Source of the DNA: Prevotella sp. khp7
GTDB lineage: Bacteria > Bacteroidota > Bacteroidia > Bacteroidales > Bacteroidaceae
Assembly: GCF_900109055.1 (NCBI RefSeq)
Contig: NZ_FOIV01000003.1
Location: 560,835-624,834 of the forward strand
Direction: 5' to 3'
Length of the DNA stretch: 64,000 bases
In this document: positions 43,418 to 51,203 of the stretch, piece by piece
How the letters are laid out: each line of letters starts with the position of its first letter
Position numbering within the stretch: the stretch's first letter is position 1
Notes under the pieces: generated by a model
The model's database searches: none
The model's input: only the letters and a program-made list of their open reading frames with translations
What the model was told of the DNA's origin: nothing
Position numbers and translations under genes: made by a program

Positions 43418-44773
43418 TTACCTTTCTTGTGGTGTGATTACTTTGTAGTTTCCGCTCAGGTGCATGAAGGCAAAGAGGCGGAGCAGACCATCGTAGTAAG
43501 CGTCGAAATAACCATCTTCAAATGGCACATGCTTTGCATTCCAAAGCGCATCGACAAACTCCTTACTCTTATCGTGGCTGCACATCATAGAGGCTGCGGC
43601 GGTGGTGGCTACCAGTCCTATACTGTGGCGCAACTTTCGGAATCCTCCAGCTTGTAGAATTTCGTCGCCTTCAGGAATGGTGCCGTCTGTACGATACTGG
43701 TCGAAGAAGGTGTCAACACCTTGTGAGTAGAAAAAGTTCTGTATCTTTTCGCCATACTGACGCTGCCATTCTCCATCGGCACAACTCCACTCGTAATCGA
43801 GCGTGATGTTCATAGGAACTCGCCAGGAGTCGTAGCGGAAGTTATTACTACCATTGCGACGAGGCTTTTCACCTGGCTTAGGCTGAGGCATGCCAGGGAA
43901 GCGAGGCATCTGCATCTCGCTGCCGTCGTATTGACTCATGTCTGCGTTCAGGCCAGTCTTGTCATTGATGGCTTTATGCAGGTATTCACGACTCTTGGAG
44001 GCACACGTTTTCCAGTAGTCCGAGCGCCCGTCGTCAGCCCACTTTGCCCAAACTTCATAGAAGGCGGGGATGTGGTACGAAGGATCGGTATAACGCTGTC
44101 CGAAACCATCGGGGGTAAAGGTGATCAGCTGAGTCTCAGGATCTATCAAGTACATCTTCTGAGGGCCTGTCTGCTGAGGACCGAAGCCGGGAAATCCACC
44201 CTGACGTGGTTCTGGCGTATATTCCTTGGGCTGGATGCAGTCGAGGATATGCTGGGCCTCTGCCTTGTAGTTGATGCCTGTATCATTGCCCCAACGGTTT
44301 GAGGCAAAAATGAGTGAGGTGATGAAATAAAGCTCACCATCAGAGGCTGCTCCCTCGGCATTGCGGGTGCCGTCGGTCTTACAGCTCCATGCAAAGTAGC
44401 CCTTGCGGTTGCCGTCCTGATGCTGCATGTACTTCTTGCTCCAGCGCCACAGACGGTCGAATATGTCTTTTTCGCCAAACTGTACGGCTATCATCATGCC
44501 ATACGACATGCCCTCTGTGCGGGCATCGTGGTTCTTTACGTCGGATACATAGCCCATGGTGTCGCCAACTTCGAAGTACACCTTGTTGGGACCGCGGAAC
44601 ACATCGTTAAATACCTCTTTTAGTTTTGTGTCTACATCGGCCTGTTTGTAGCCCATCTCTACGAAAAGGTTACGATACTGGCCTGTTTCAAATGCCCCTT
44701 TCTTCCAGGGATTGAGAGCCATCGCTTGGATGGTCAGCATCAATAGTGACGCCATCATGATTGATTTCTTCAT
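43418..44773 (-). CDS. Glycoside hydrolase family 8 (secreted)
   Basis: 451 residues. A signal peptide (MKKSIMMASLLMLTIQAMA) is followed by the GH8 (alpha/alpha)6 pattern: DARTEGMSYGMMIAVQFGEK with the likely catalytic Glu, YFAWSCKTDGT, and EGAASDGELYFITSL with the likely base Asp. It resembles reducing-end-xylose-releasing exo-oligoxylanases and related beta-glycanases; a Pro/Gly-rich insert (about residues 210-235) is present. ATG 44773 overlaps the cobL stop (ATGA), so it is translationally linked to a cobalamin gene, an odd context. The 31-codon upstream extension lies inside cobL and is rejected. Confidence 0.88.
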   Translation of the reverse strand: MKKSIMMASLLMLTIQAMALNPWKKGAFETGQYRNLFVEMGYKQADVDTKLKEVFNDVFRGPNKVYFEVGDTMGYVSDVKNHDARTEGMSYGMMIAVQFGEKDIFDRLWRWSKKYMQHQDGNRKGYFAWSCKTDGTRNAEGAASDGELYFITSLIFASNRWGNDTGINYKAEAQHILDCIQPKEYTPEPRQGGFPGFGPQQTGPQKMYLIDPETQLITFTPDGFGQRYTDPSYHIPAFYEVWAKWADDGRSDYWKTCASKSREYLHKAINDKTGLNADMSQYDGSEMQMPRFPGMPQPKPGEKPRRNGSNNFRYDSWRVPMNITLDYEWSCADGEWQRQYGEKIQNFFYSQGVDTFFDQYRTDGTIPEGDEILQAGGFRKLRHSIGLVATTAAASMMCSHDKSKEFVDALWNAKHVPFEDGYFDAYYDGLLRLFAFMHLSGNYKVITPQER

Positions 44774-46008
44774 TTTTGAATAGTTGATTTTAATATTATT
44801 ATCTGGTTGTAGTCGTTGAGTTGTATGCGTAAGGGCGGCTCTTGTCTCAGTCCAAATGCCTGACAAGCTTCATCCCATAGCTGGTGGCTATCTGTGGTTA
44901 CCTTGGGCGAAGTGACGCTGTTCATTACTATCACACCATCATCTGTCAGCATAGTGAGTATCTTTTGTATAATCATTTTCAGACGTCCGCCATGACCGCC
45001 TATAAATACGGCATCGGGGCGGGGTAAGACTGTTATATCGGTCTCAAGGAAGTCGCCCATGTGGATATTGATTCCTGGCGCGCCCAGTTTCCTGACGTTT
45101 CTCTGCATGATAGCCTCGCACTCAGGACGAATCTCAAATGCCTCTATTTGGAGATGTGGAAACTGCAACTTGGCTTCTATCGACACACTGCCCGTGCAGA
45201 ATCCGATGTCCCAGAATACACGTTTCTGGGGTAGTTCCAAAGCCTGTAGGGTTAACAATCGGATAGGCATCTTGGTAATCATTTTCTCACGTCCGTCGAG
45301 TAAGGTAAAATCCTTGTCTGGGATTCCGAAATGGCGGGTAGTCTGTCTTGTCTGCACCAATATCAGACAATTCGGATGTTCAAACTCGGCAAGTGCGGCT
45401 TCTTCGAGTGTCAATGTTGATACGCACTCGCCTTCAGGATTCCCCAAATGCATGCCTACATGCATTTTGTAGTTATTATAGCCATATTCCAACATCCTCT
45501 GGGCGATGGTGGCGGGCGTATGTTCGCGATCGGTCAGCACACCTATTTTCTTAACCTTCTCAATGAGTGCTTTATCGAACTCGGGCCAGGGACGCCCTGT
45601 GAGCGATACGATACGCATGTCGTGGTAAGGCATTATCAGGCGATGGGCCAGCATCTGCAGCGAGTTGAAAGTCGGGTAGACAACGAGTTCTGCTTCGGGC
45701 ATTTTTCGCTGGATAGTGTTGGCAAAGCCGAAAAACAGCGGGTCGCCACTGGCGAAGACGATGATGGAAAGTGTTGCTCCAACCTCCTTCTCCGCAAGAA
45801 TTGTCTCTCTTTTCTCGTATTGCTCGAACACTGCATCGAGTGGTGCCGTGATGTCTATCCATTCCGCCCTTTCTGGCAACAGATGGGCTATGAGCTCGTG
45901 ATGGCGTTTGCCTCCAGAGAAAACCTTCCCTTGTTTTATGATTCCGATAACCTCAGAATCCAATTGAGGCTCTCGTTCATCTGATAATCCAACGACAATA
46001 AACTTCAT
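44770..46008 (-). CDS. cobL: Precorrin-6Y C5,15-methyltransferase (decarboxylating), CbiE-CbiT
   Basis: 412 residues. The N-terminal half is CbiE (SLTGRPWPEFDKALIEKV, GVLTDREHTPATIAQRML); the C-terminal half is CbiT (DIGFCTGSVSIEAKL, PRPDAVFIGGHGGRL). It methylates at C5 and C15 and decarboxylates the C12 acetate. First gene of the unit cobL - GH8 - cbiG-cobM. ATG 46008 is preferred over GTG 46011. Confidence 0.95.
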   Translation of the reverse strand: MKFIVVGLSDEREPQLDSEVIGIIKQGKVFSGGKRHHELIAHLLPERAEWIDITAPLDAVFEQYEKRETILAEKEVGATLSIIVFASGDPLFFGFANTIQRKMPEAELVVYPTFNSLQMLAHRLIMPYHDMRIVSLTGRPWPEFDKALIEKVKKIGVLTDREHTPATIAQRMLEYGYNNYKMHVGMHLGNPEGECVSTLTLEEAALAEFEHPNCLILVQTRQTTRHFGIPDKDFTLLDGREKMITKMPIRLLTLQALELPQKRVFWDIGFCTGSVSIEAKLQFPHLQIEAFEIRPECEAIMQRNVRKLGAPGINIHMGDFLETDITVLPRPDAVFIGGHGGRLKMIIQKILTMLTDDGVIVMNSVTSPKVTTDSHQLWDEACQAFGLRQEPPLRIQLNDYNQIIILKSTIQK

Positions 46009-46033
46009 CACGAATTAGGTTCTTATTTCTCTG

Positions 46034-46065
46034 CAAAGGTACGAAATAAAAATGAGACCGCCAAA
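46034..46065 (-). promoter_or_regulatory. Promoter of the cobL unit
   Basis: On the minus strand: TTTG (46062-46065), 20-base spacer, TACCTTTG (46034-46041). No riboswitch fits before the ATG at 46008. Confidence 0.75.
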
Positions 46066-46140
46066 TAAATCTCTTGTAATATACATATACTATTCGCAAT
46101 TATTGAAGAGAGAAAAAGGTTCGGAGAAAAGTGGGGGATT

Positions 46141-46181
46141 GCTTCGGGGAAAGTCTGGCTTTGCTCCGAGGAAAGTCAGAG
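46141..46181. repeat. Dispersed intergenic repeat, copy B
   Basis: 33 of 41 positions match copy A at 12845-12885, with CGGGGAAAGT and CTCCGAGGAAAGTC conserved. It lies just beyond the terminator of the DUF4840 gene. Confidence 0.6.
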
Positions 46182-46200
46182 TGACTGGATTTGCAGAGAA

Positions 46201-46224
46201 AAGGGCGCTTTTAACAGCGCCCTT
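46201..46224 (-). terminator. Terminator of the DUF4840 lipoprotein gene
   Basis: AAGGGCGCT / AGCGCCCTT, an exact 9-bp stem with a 6-base loop; on the minus strand it is followed by TTTTCTC. Confidence 0.85.
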
Positions 46225-46253
46225 CGGATTTTGATATATCTTATTATATTGTG

Positions 46254-46856
46254 TTATTCTTTCTTTGTAGAAACGAAGACAAAGGGAACTCCCTCCTTGA
46301 GGTATGCCGTCTGGTTGCCATCGAGGAAGATGGCGCCTTCGATAATCTGCATGCTCATCACCTTCTTGGTGAGGTCGTAAGAACCGAATGAACTGTAGTT
46401 GTTGACAAAGAAGGCCACCTGAACCTTATGGTCCTTACCACCGTAGTTGAGGTTGTAGGCGGGCGTCTTGGGGTTGACGAGGAACTGAACAGGCGATGTC
46501 TTGACAAAGTCGATATAGCAGGTAATCGTCTGGTCTTCTGCAGTTTTCAAAGCTGCTTTCAGTGTGGTGTCGGTTACGTTCTCAGCCAGTAGCTTGGTGG
46601 GGAATTTCTCGATGGTCATGATGCTGTCGCTCACGATGCTCCACTTTACGTCTACGGTGTCAGTCACATCTTTCACGTTCTTGTCGTTCTTTGCAGCATA
46701 GATCAGGTGGCCAGTGTAGTTACCTTTGACAGCCATCAGGCACTGTGCCTTTTCTTCTTGAGTGAGGGCGTGAGAACTGTCATCGTCGGAACATGCTGTG
46801 AATGACAAGGTTGTCATACAACAGAGTGCAGCAAATGCTAATTTCATTGTTTTCAT
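46254..46856 (-). CDS. DUF4840-family lipoprotein
   Basis: 200 residues. The lipoprotein signal ends TACSDDDSS; the acidic run after the cysteine matches the Bacteroidota surface-export signal, so the protein may be displayed on the cell surface. The rest is beta-rich with no known activity. Its promoter region carries the same 35-base motif as the NigD/sigma operon on the other strand, which suggests joint control. ATG 46847 is an alternative start. Confidence 0.82.
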   Translation of the reverse strand: MKTMKLAFAALCCMTTLSFTACSDDDSSHALTQEEKAQCLMAVKGNYTGHLIYAAKNDKNVKDVTDTVDVKWSIVSDSIMTIEKFPTKLLAENVTDTTLKAALKTAEDQTITCYIDFVKTSPVQFLVNPKTPAYNLNYGGKDHKVQVAFFVNNYSSFGSYDLTKKVMSMQIIEGAIFLDGNQTAYLKEGVPFVFVSTKKE

Positions 46857-46907
46857 TTTTCTTTTGACTTTTTGTTTTGAATTATTTGTTTATGTTTGAT
46901 GTACATC

Positions 46908-46942
46908 GCCCCTATAAATCAGGAATTGCAGAAAACTTGCAC
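46908..46942 (-). promoter_or_regulatory. Bipartite promoter-like motif, minus-strand copy
   Basis: On the minus strand it reads GTGCAAGTTTTC, ten bases, GATTTATA, G, GGGC. It is 51 bases before the DUF4840 start at 46856 and matches the plus-strand copy at 27 of 35 positions. No housekeeping TAnnTTTG box is evident for this gene. Confidence 0.65.
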
Positions 46943-47030
46943 ATCGAGAGGTTAATGATTGTTAAGCGGCGGAAGCATCCTTGAAGGCTCCACCTATTAA
47001 GATAGTTTAACGAAAGTTTTTCTATTTTCC

Positions 47031-47065
47031 GTGCAAGTTTTCCGACTTTTGCGATTTATAAGGGC
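47031..47065 (+). promoter_or_regulatory. Bipartite promoter-like motif, plus-strand copy
   Basis: GTGCAAGTTTTC, ten bases, GATTTATA, A, GGGC; 25 bases before ATG 47091. With the minus copy it forms a 12-bp exact inverted repeat at the outer parts. Likely the promoter of the NigD-like / ECF sigma operon and possibly recognised by that sigma. The 88 bases between the copies hold nothing else I recognise. Confidence 0.65.
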
Positions 47066-47090
47066 AAGTTGAACAAATAAAAATGCAGAA

Positions 47091-47834
47091 ATGAAGATGA
47101 AAAAGAAAAAACTACTCTTGGCCGTTCTGGGACTGGTGGTCTCATCGATGGCTTTTCAGGCTTGTTCCCTCGACGATGATAACGACTACGACATGGCATA
47201 TCCCAGTGCGCTTGTAACAGTAAAGCCCAACGCCGACAACTCGCAGTTCTATATGCAGCTCGACGATAGCACTACGCTGATTCCGACAAATCTCAAGGCT
47301 TCACCATTCGGTAAGAAGGAAGTGAGGGCGCTGGTGAACTACTATCGCTCAAATGAAGACGCAGGTCACTATAGTCATGCGGTTTATGTGAATTGGATAG
47401 ACTCGATACTGACCAAAACGCTGGCCCCTTGTTACGACGAGGAGGAAAACAAAGCTAAATATGGCGACGATGCCTTGGAGATTGTGGACGACTGGGTGAC
47501 GGTGGCTGAGGATGGCTATCTGACGCTGCGATTCCGTACTCGATGGGGTGGTGGCTCGCATGTCATCAACCTTGTAAAGCGTGTGGATATAAACACTCCC
47601 AATTATTTTACGCTTTATCATAATGCAAAAGGCGATAAGGATGGGAGAATCGGTGACGCACTTGTTGCTTTTAGATTGCCTGAGGATATGGTTGCAAACA
47701 ATCATGAGATAGAACTGACACTCGAGTGGAAGTCATATTCAGGCAAGAAGACTGCTAAGTTCAAAATGCGCCCCAGACAGCCTGCCACTATTGCAACAGA
47801 ACGCTTTAATGCAGCGAATATATATATAGAATAG
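47091..47834 (+). CDS. NigD-like lipoprotein
   Basis: 247 residues. The lipoprotein signal ends FQACSLDDDND, again an acidic, surface-export-like start. The mature protein has the NigD layout (an OB-like N-terminal part with YPSALVTVKPN and a beta-rich C-terminal domain with FRTRWGGGSHVINL). NigD proteins occur with bacteriocin/immunity-type genes in Bacteroidales, but their activity is not established. First gene of the operon with the ECF sigma factor. Confidence 0.85.
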   Translation: MKMKKKKLLLAVLGLVVSSMAFQACSLDDDNDYDMAYPSALVTVKPNADNSQFYMQLDDSTTLIPTNLKASPFGKKEVRALVNYYRSNEDAGHYSHAVYVNWIDSILTKTLAPCYDEEENKAKYGDDALEIVDDWVTVAEDGYLTLRFRTRWGGGSHVINLVKRVDINTPNYFTLYHNAKGDKDGRIGDALVAFRLPEDMVANNHEIELTLEWKSYSGKKTAKFKMRPRQPATIATERFNAANIYIE

Positions 47835-47837
47835 GAG

Positions 47838-47845
47838 AAGGAGGT
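47838..47845 (+). promoter_or_regulatory. Strong Shine-Dalgarno sequence (AAGGAGGT) for the sigma gene
   Basis: Full complement to the 16S rRNA tail, 9 bases before GTG 47855. Rare in Bacteroidota, where most genes here show no such site, and it decides the GTG start. Confidence 0.75.
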
Positions 47846-47854
47846 AACGGATAA

Positions 47855-48427
47855 GTGCATTTTTTCATAGGCAATAAAGAGGAACGCTTAGCAAAGCGCC
47901 TTCAGGGTGGTGAAAAAGACGCCCTGAAGGACTTTTATTCGCTCTATGCTGAATATCTCACTGCTGTCTGTGCCCGTTATGTAACTGATGAGGAGGACCT
48001 GAAGGATGTGTTTCAGGATGCTCTCGTGCAGATACTATCCCATATCAGAGAATTCAACTATCGTGGGGCGGGATCGCTTCAAGCCTGGGTGTCGAGAATA
48101 GCGGTAAACCAATCGCTCAAATACCTGAGGGAACGCCATCAGAAGGAGTTGGCACGACTCTCGTGGGATGTGCCTGACGAGGAAGAAAACGACGACCCGC
48201 CCATCAGTGACATACCGCCAGAGGTGCTTCAGGAAATGATCAGGCAACTGCCTACGGGCTATAGAACGGTATTCAACCTCTATGTGTTTGAGAACAAAAG
48301 TCATCAGGAAATAGCTCAGATCTTAGGTATCAGCACCAACACCTCGTGTTCTCAGTTCAGCAGGGCCAAAAACCTGTTAGTAAAAAAGATTACAGCGTAT
48401 AACAACTCAAAACAGCAACCGCGATGA
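47855..48427 (+). CDS. ECF-type RNA polymerase sigma factor
   Basis: 190 residues with region 2 (DEEDLKDVFQDALVQIL, AWVSRIAVNQSLKYLRER) and region 4 (LPTGYRTVFNLYVFENKSHQ with EIAQILGISTNT). It has no region 3, as usual for ECF sigma factors. The start is GTG with a perfect Shine-Dalgarno site. It overlaps the next gene by 4 bases (ATGA), the usual coupling of a sigma to its anti-sigma. It may read the paired motifs at 46908 and 47031. Confidence 0.92.
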   Translation: MHFFIGNKEERLAKRLQGGEKDALKDFYSLYAEYLTAVCARYVTDEEDLKDVFQDALVQILSHIREFNYRGAGSLQAWVSRIAVNQSLKYLRERHQKELARLSWDVPDEEENDDPPISDIPPEVLQEMIRQLPTGYRTVFNLYVFENKSHQEIAQILGISTNTSCSQFSRAKNLLVKKITAYNNSKQQPR

Positions 48428-49662
48428 AAGAACAAACAAAAAAGGAAATACAGCAGAAGTTGGCCGACTACAGACAGCCAGCTCCTGAGGTGTCGTGGGC
48501 TGAACTTGAGAAAGCCTTAGCGGCTAATAGGAAGGCAAAGGCTGTTGTAATGTGGCCCAAGCGACTAGCTGCGGCAGCAGTCGTATTGCTGATGGTGGGC
48601 TTTGGATGGCACTTGTTTAAGACGGAGTCCACCCGTGAATTGTCTCAGACGGCAAAGGTGGAAACGACGATACCTATGATACAGAAGTCTGTTCAAAATC
48701 CTACAGACCAACAGACGACAGATAAAACGGTGGTTGAAAAGCTTATAACCTCGGTAAAGACCAGAATGGCGGCAGTGGCTGTAGAGTCGCAAACGGATGG
48801 AAATATGCCTATAACGGCGCAAGAAACGTATGGGGAACCTGCTACGGTAGAAAAGCAGGAACCTGTTGCTGACGAGACTTCTGCTCATAATGGTGAGCCA
48901 ACAAAGGTTGAGAAGCCCAAGTTGGAACCTCAGCGTAGTATCTTCTCGAAAGATTTTCACCAACCGAATCGTTCGTATGAACATCGCTTGACGGCTCAGG
49001 TGTATATGTCTAATTCGATGTCGGGTAGTATTAGTGCTAATGCCATAACTCCACAGATGCGGGCTGCAAATACATATGGTACTAATGAGAAAGAATTTGA
49101 AGAGGTCTATGGGGTGCTTCTGGAGCAACAAACGGCTATTGACGAGCATATAGACCACCATCAGCCTGTCAGGTTTGGCGTGTCTGTGCGCTATCAACTC
49201 AGCAATCGCTGGAGCGTAGAGAGCGGACTGATGTATAGTTATCTCTCGTCAGACATCACTCGCAAAACCAATGGTTATAGCTACGACATCAATCAAAAGC
49301 TCTCGTATGTGGGTGTGCCTGTGGGGGTGAACTATCAGCTGCTCAGTAGCAAGCGTCTGGGTGTTTATGCCTCTGCTGGTGGTATCGTCGAGAAGATGGT
49401 GAAGGGCAGTCAGACCTCGCAAACGGTGGTAAATGGCCAAAAGGAGCCAGAGCATACTGAGGATGTGAGCATCCGTCCTCTTCAGGTATCACTTACTTGT
49501 GGCGTAGGTGTGGAGTATAAGGCAGACCGCATATTGAGCATTTATGCTGAGCCGGGGCTTACCTATCATTTTGATAACCACAGCGTTGTGCCGACATTCT
49601 ATCAAGACAAACCATTAGGGTTTAATCTGAATGTGGGATTAAGGTTTAATATTGGTAAATAA
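48424..49662 (+). CDS. Putative anti-sigma protein with C-terminal outer-membrane barrel-like domain
   Basis: 412 residues. A cytoplasmic N-terminus (about 1-40, EVSWAELEKALAANR) is followed by one membrane helix (AAAAVVLLMVGFGWHLF), a long low-complexity periplasmic segment rich in Glu/Lys/Thr/Pro (about 65-190), and a C-terminal barrel-like domain (about 240-412: RFGVSVRYQLSNRWSVESGL, YVGVPVGVNYQLL, ending LNVGLRFNIGK). Coupling to the sigma gene suggests it holds the sigma at the membrane. An inner-membrane anchor and a barrel domain in one chain could span the envelope as a direct sensor. Confidence 0.7.
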   Translation: MKEQTKKEIQQKLADYRQPAPEVSWAELEKALAANRKAKAVVMWPKRLAAAAVVLLMVGFGWHLFKTESTRELSQTAKVETTIPMIQKSVQNPTDQQTTDKTVVEKLITSVKTRMAAVAVESQTDGNMPITAQETYGEPATVEKQEPVADETSAHNGEPTKVEKPKLEPQRSIFSKDFHQPNRSYEHRLTAQVYMSNSMSGSISANAITPQMRAANTYGTNEKEFEEVYGVLLEQQTAIDEHIDHHQPVRFGVSVRYQLSNRWSVESGLMYSYLSSDITRKTNGYSYDINQKLSYVGVPVGVNYQLLSSKRLGVYASAGGIVEKMVKGSQTSQTVVNGQKEPEHTEDVSIRPLQVSLTCGVGVEYKADRILSIYAEPGLTYHFDNHSVVPTFYQDKPLGFNLNVGLRFNIGK

Positions 49663-49663
49663 C

Positions 49664-49712
49664 AAAAATGGGACTTAAAGTTTGTGAGTCCCATTTTTTA
49701 TGCTTATTTTTG
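49664..49712 (+). promoter_or_regulatory. Fused terminator-promoter, copy 2 (anti-sigma/cbiA)
   Basis: Stem ATGGGACT (49668-49675) / AGTCCCAT (49687-49694), flanked by A and T runs, with the same AAAGTTTGT core in the loop. TTTG (49681-49684) is 20 bases before TATTTTTG (49705-49712), 25 bases before the cbiA ATG. Confidence 0.75.
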
Positions 49713-49737
49713 CATCAGAAATAAAAACTTAGAACCA

Positions 49738-50982
49738 ATGAAACCTGGATTCATGATAGCGGCAACCAGTAGTGGCTCAGGTAAGACGACCTTTGCCAGA
49801 GGACTAATGACTTTGCTGACAAAAAAAGGCTACAAAGTGCAGCCCTTTAAGTGTGGTCCTGATTATATCGATACGAAATTCCATGACATGGCCTGCGGGC
49901 GTAAGAGTATCAATCTTGACACTTTCATGGCCTCGAAAGCCCACGTTAAGGCGCTTTATAACCATTACGGAGCCGATGCCGATATCAATGTCGTTGAGGG
50001 TATGATGGGACTCTTCGATGGCTATGATCGCGATCTAGGTTCGTCAGCAGAGATTGCGAGCGTGATAGGTCTGCCTGTTGTTCTGGTTGTCGACGCCAAG
50101 TCGGCAGCCTATTCTATAGCAGCCTTGCTATCTGGTTTTATGAATTTTAAGGAAGATGTCAATATTGCAGGCGTATTATTTAATAAGGTCGGCTCAGTGC
50201 GACACTATGAGATGCTGAAGCAGGTGTGTAGTGATTTAGGTACATATTGTTATGGTTATCTGCCCAATCAGTCGTCATTAGAACTGAACTCCAGATATTT
50301 GGGTCTCGACTTCTCTGAAAAAGCAGAAAGTGACACCTTGATACAATTATTAGAGGAACATGTGGATTGGAAGGCACTTTTAAAACTTGTGCCTGATTCA
50401 TCTGGTGAGGATGAAACTATATATACGGATTTCTTAAAAAGAGGACGAGTTCTGATGGCTCAAAATAACGAATCATTTAGTTTCGTTTACCAAGAAAAAC
50501 TTGACGGCTTTGAAAGCGTATCGACGTTTGATCCTGAAACGGAAGTGCCGCAATTAGAGAATATCGATTTGCTCTATCTGCCAGGAGGGTATCCAGAGAA
50601 ACATGCTGAAGCGTTGTCACGTAATGAGGCTGCCCGTGAGGCCATCAAAGATTTTGCCGAGCATGGCGGTAAAATTGTTGCCGAGTGTGGTGGAATGATG
50701 TATTTGTGTGATAAAATATTAACAGACAGTGGCGACTATCCTATGTGTGGCGTGTTGCCATATGTGATTACATCTCGTCAGCAAGACCGCAAATTATCGC
50801 TTGGCTATCGTCAGTTTACCCTCGATGGCAAGATATATCATGGGCATGAGTTCCATTATAGCCAGTTCTTAGGCGAGATACCAAAGTCAGTGGTGCAGGT
50901 TTATAATGCAAAAGGTGAACCAGTGTCAACACCAGTGCTCAGAATCAAGAACGTGTTAGCAAGTTATACACATATTTATTAA
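49738..50982 (+). CDS. cbiA: Cobyrinate a,c-diamide synthase
   Basis: 414 residues. An ATP-grasp-like N-terminal part has ATSSGSGKTTFARGL, KCGPDYIDTKFH and VEGMMGLFDGYD. The C-terminal class I glutaminase domain has LYLPGGYPEKHAEAL and ECGGMMYL with the nucleophile Cys. It amidates the a and c side chains of cobyrinate. ATG 49738 follows the promoter; upstream in-frame codons lie within the promoter region. Confidence 0.95.
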   Translation: MKPGFMIAATSSGSGKTTFARGLMTLLTKKGYKVQPFKCGPDYIDTKFHDMACGRKSINLDTFMASKAHVKALYNHYGADADINVVEGMMGLFDGYDRDLGSSAEIASVIGLPVVLVVDAKSAAYSIAALLSGFMNFKEDVNIAGVLFNKVGSVRHYEMLKQVCSDLGTYCYGYLPNQSSLELNSRYLGLDFSEKAESDTLIQLLEEHVDWKALLKLVPDSSGEDETIYTDFLKRGRVLMAQNNESFSFVYQEKLDGFESVSTFDPETEVPQLENIDLLYLPGGYPEKHAEALSRNEAAREAIKDFAEHGGKIVAECGGMMYLCDKILTDSGDYPMCGVLPYVITSRQQDRKLSLGYRQFTLDGKIYHGHEFHYSQFLGEIPKSVVQVYNAKGEPVSTPVLRIKNVLASYTHIY

Positions 50983-51031
50983 AAAAATGAGACTCAAAGT
51001 TTGTGAGTCTCGTTTTTTTTCGTACCTTTGC
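50981..51031 (+). promoter_or_regulatory. Fused terminator-promoter, copy 3 (cbiA/btuB)
   Basis: GAGACTC (50989-50995) / GAGTCTC (51005-51011), extended by seven A and eight T, with AAAGTTTGT as the loop. TTTG (51000-51003) is exactly 19 bases before TACCTTTG (51023-51030). It ends the cbiA transcript and starts the riboswitch-btuB transcript in 50 bases. Confidence 0.85.
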
Positions 51032-51041
51032 CCCAAAAATG

Positions 51042-51203
51042 AGGCAATTTGGTGGCTGATGCCGCCTGATGTAAGGGAATCCGGTGAGAGTCCGGAACTG
51101 TACCTGCAGCTGTAATCTCCCTTTGAAAGATTTGTCTGTATAATGCCACTGAACTTAAGTTCGGGAAGGTAAGACAGATTGGGGAAAGTCAGAAGACCTG
51201 CCT
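51042..51203 (+). promoter_or_regulatory. Cobalamin (B12) riboswitch
   Basis: Conserved aptamer parts appear in order: GCCTGATGTAAGGGAATCCG, GTGAGAGTCCGGAACTGT, ACCTGCAGCTGTAA, GCCACTGAAC, TTCGGGAAGG, and the B12 box AGTCAGAAGACCTGCC. P1 may be AGGCA (51042-51046) with TGCCT (51199-51203). It lies between a consensus promoter and btuB, so cobalamin should repress the btuB-cbiK-TonB-cobJ-cobQ-cbiB run. Confidence 0.95.

Noticed and set aside
44774..44866. N-terminal extension of the GH8 frame
   Set aside because: It lies inside cobL and precedes a clear signal peptide that starts at 44773 with an ATGA overlap.
48565..49197. 210-codon minus-strand ORF over the anti-sigma gene
   Set aside because: Low-complexity Arg/Leu/His text opposite the Lys/Glu-rich linker; a shadow frame.
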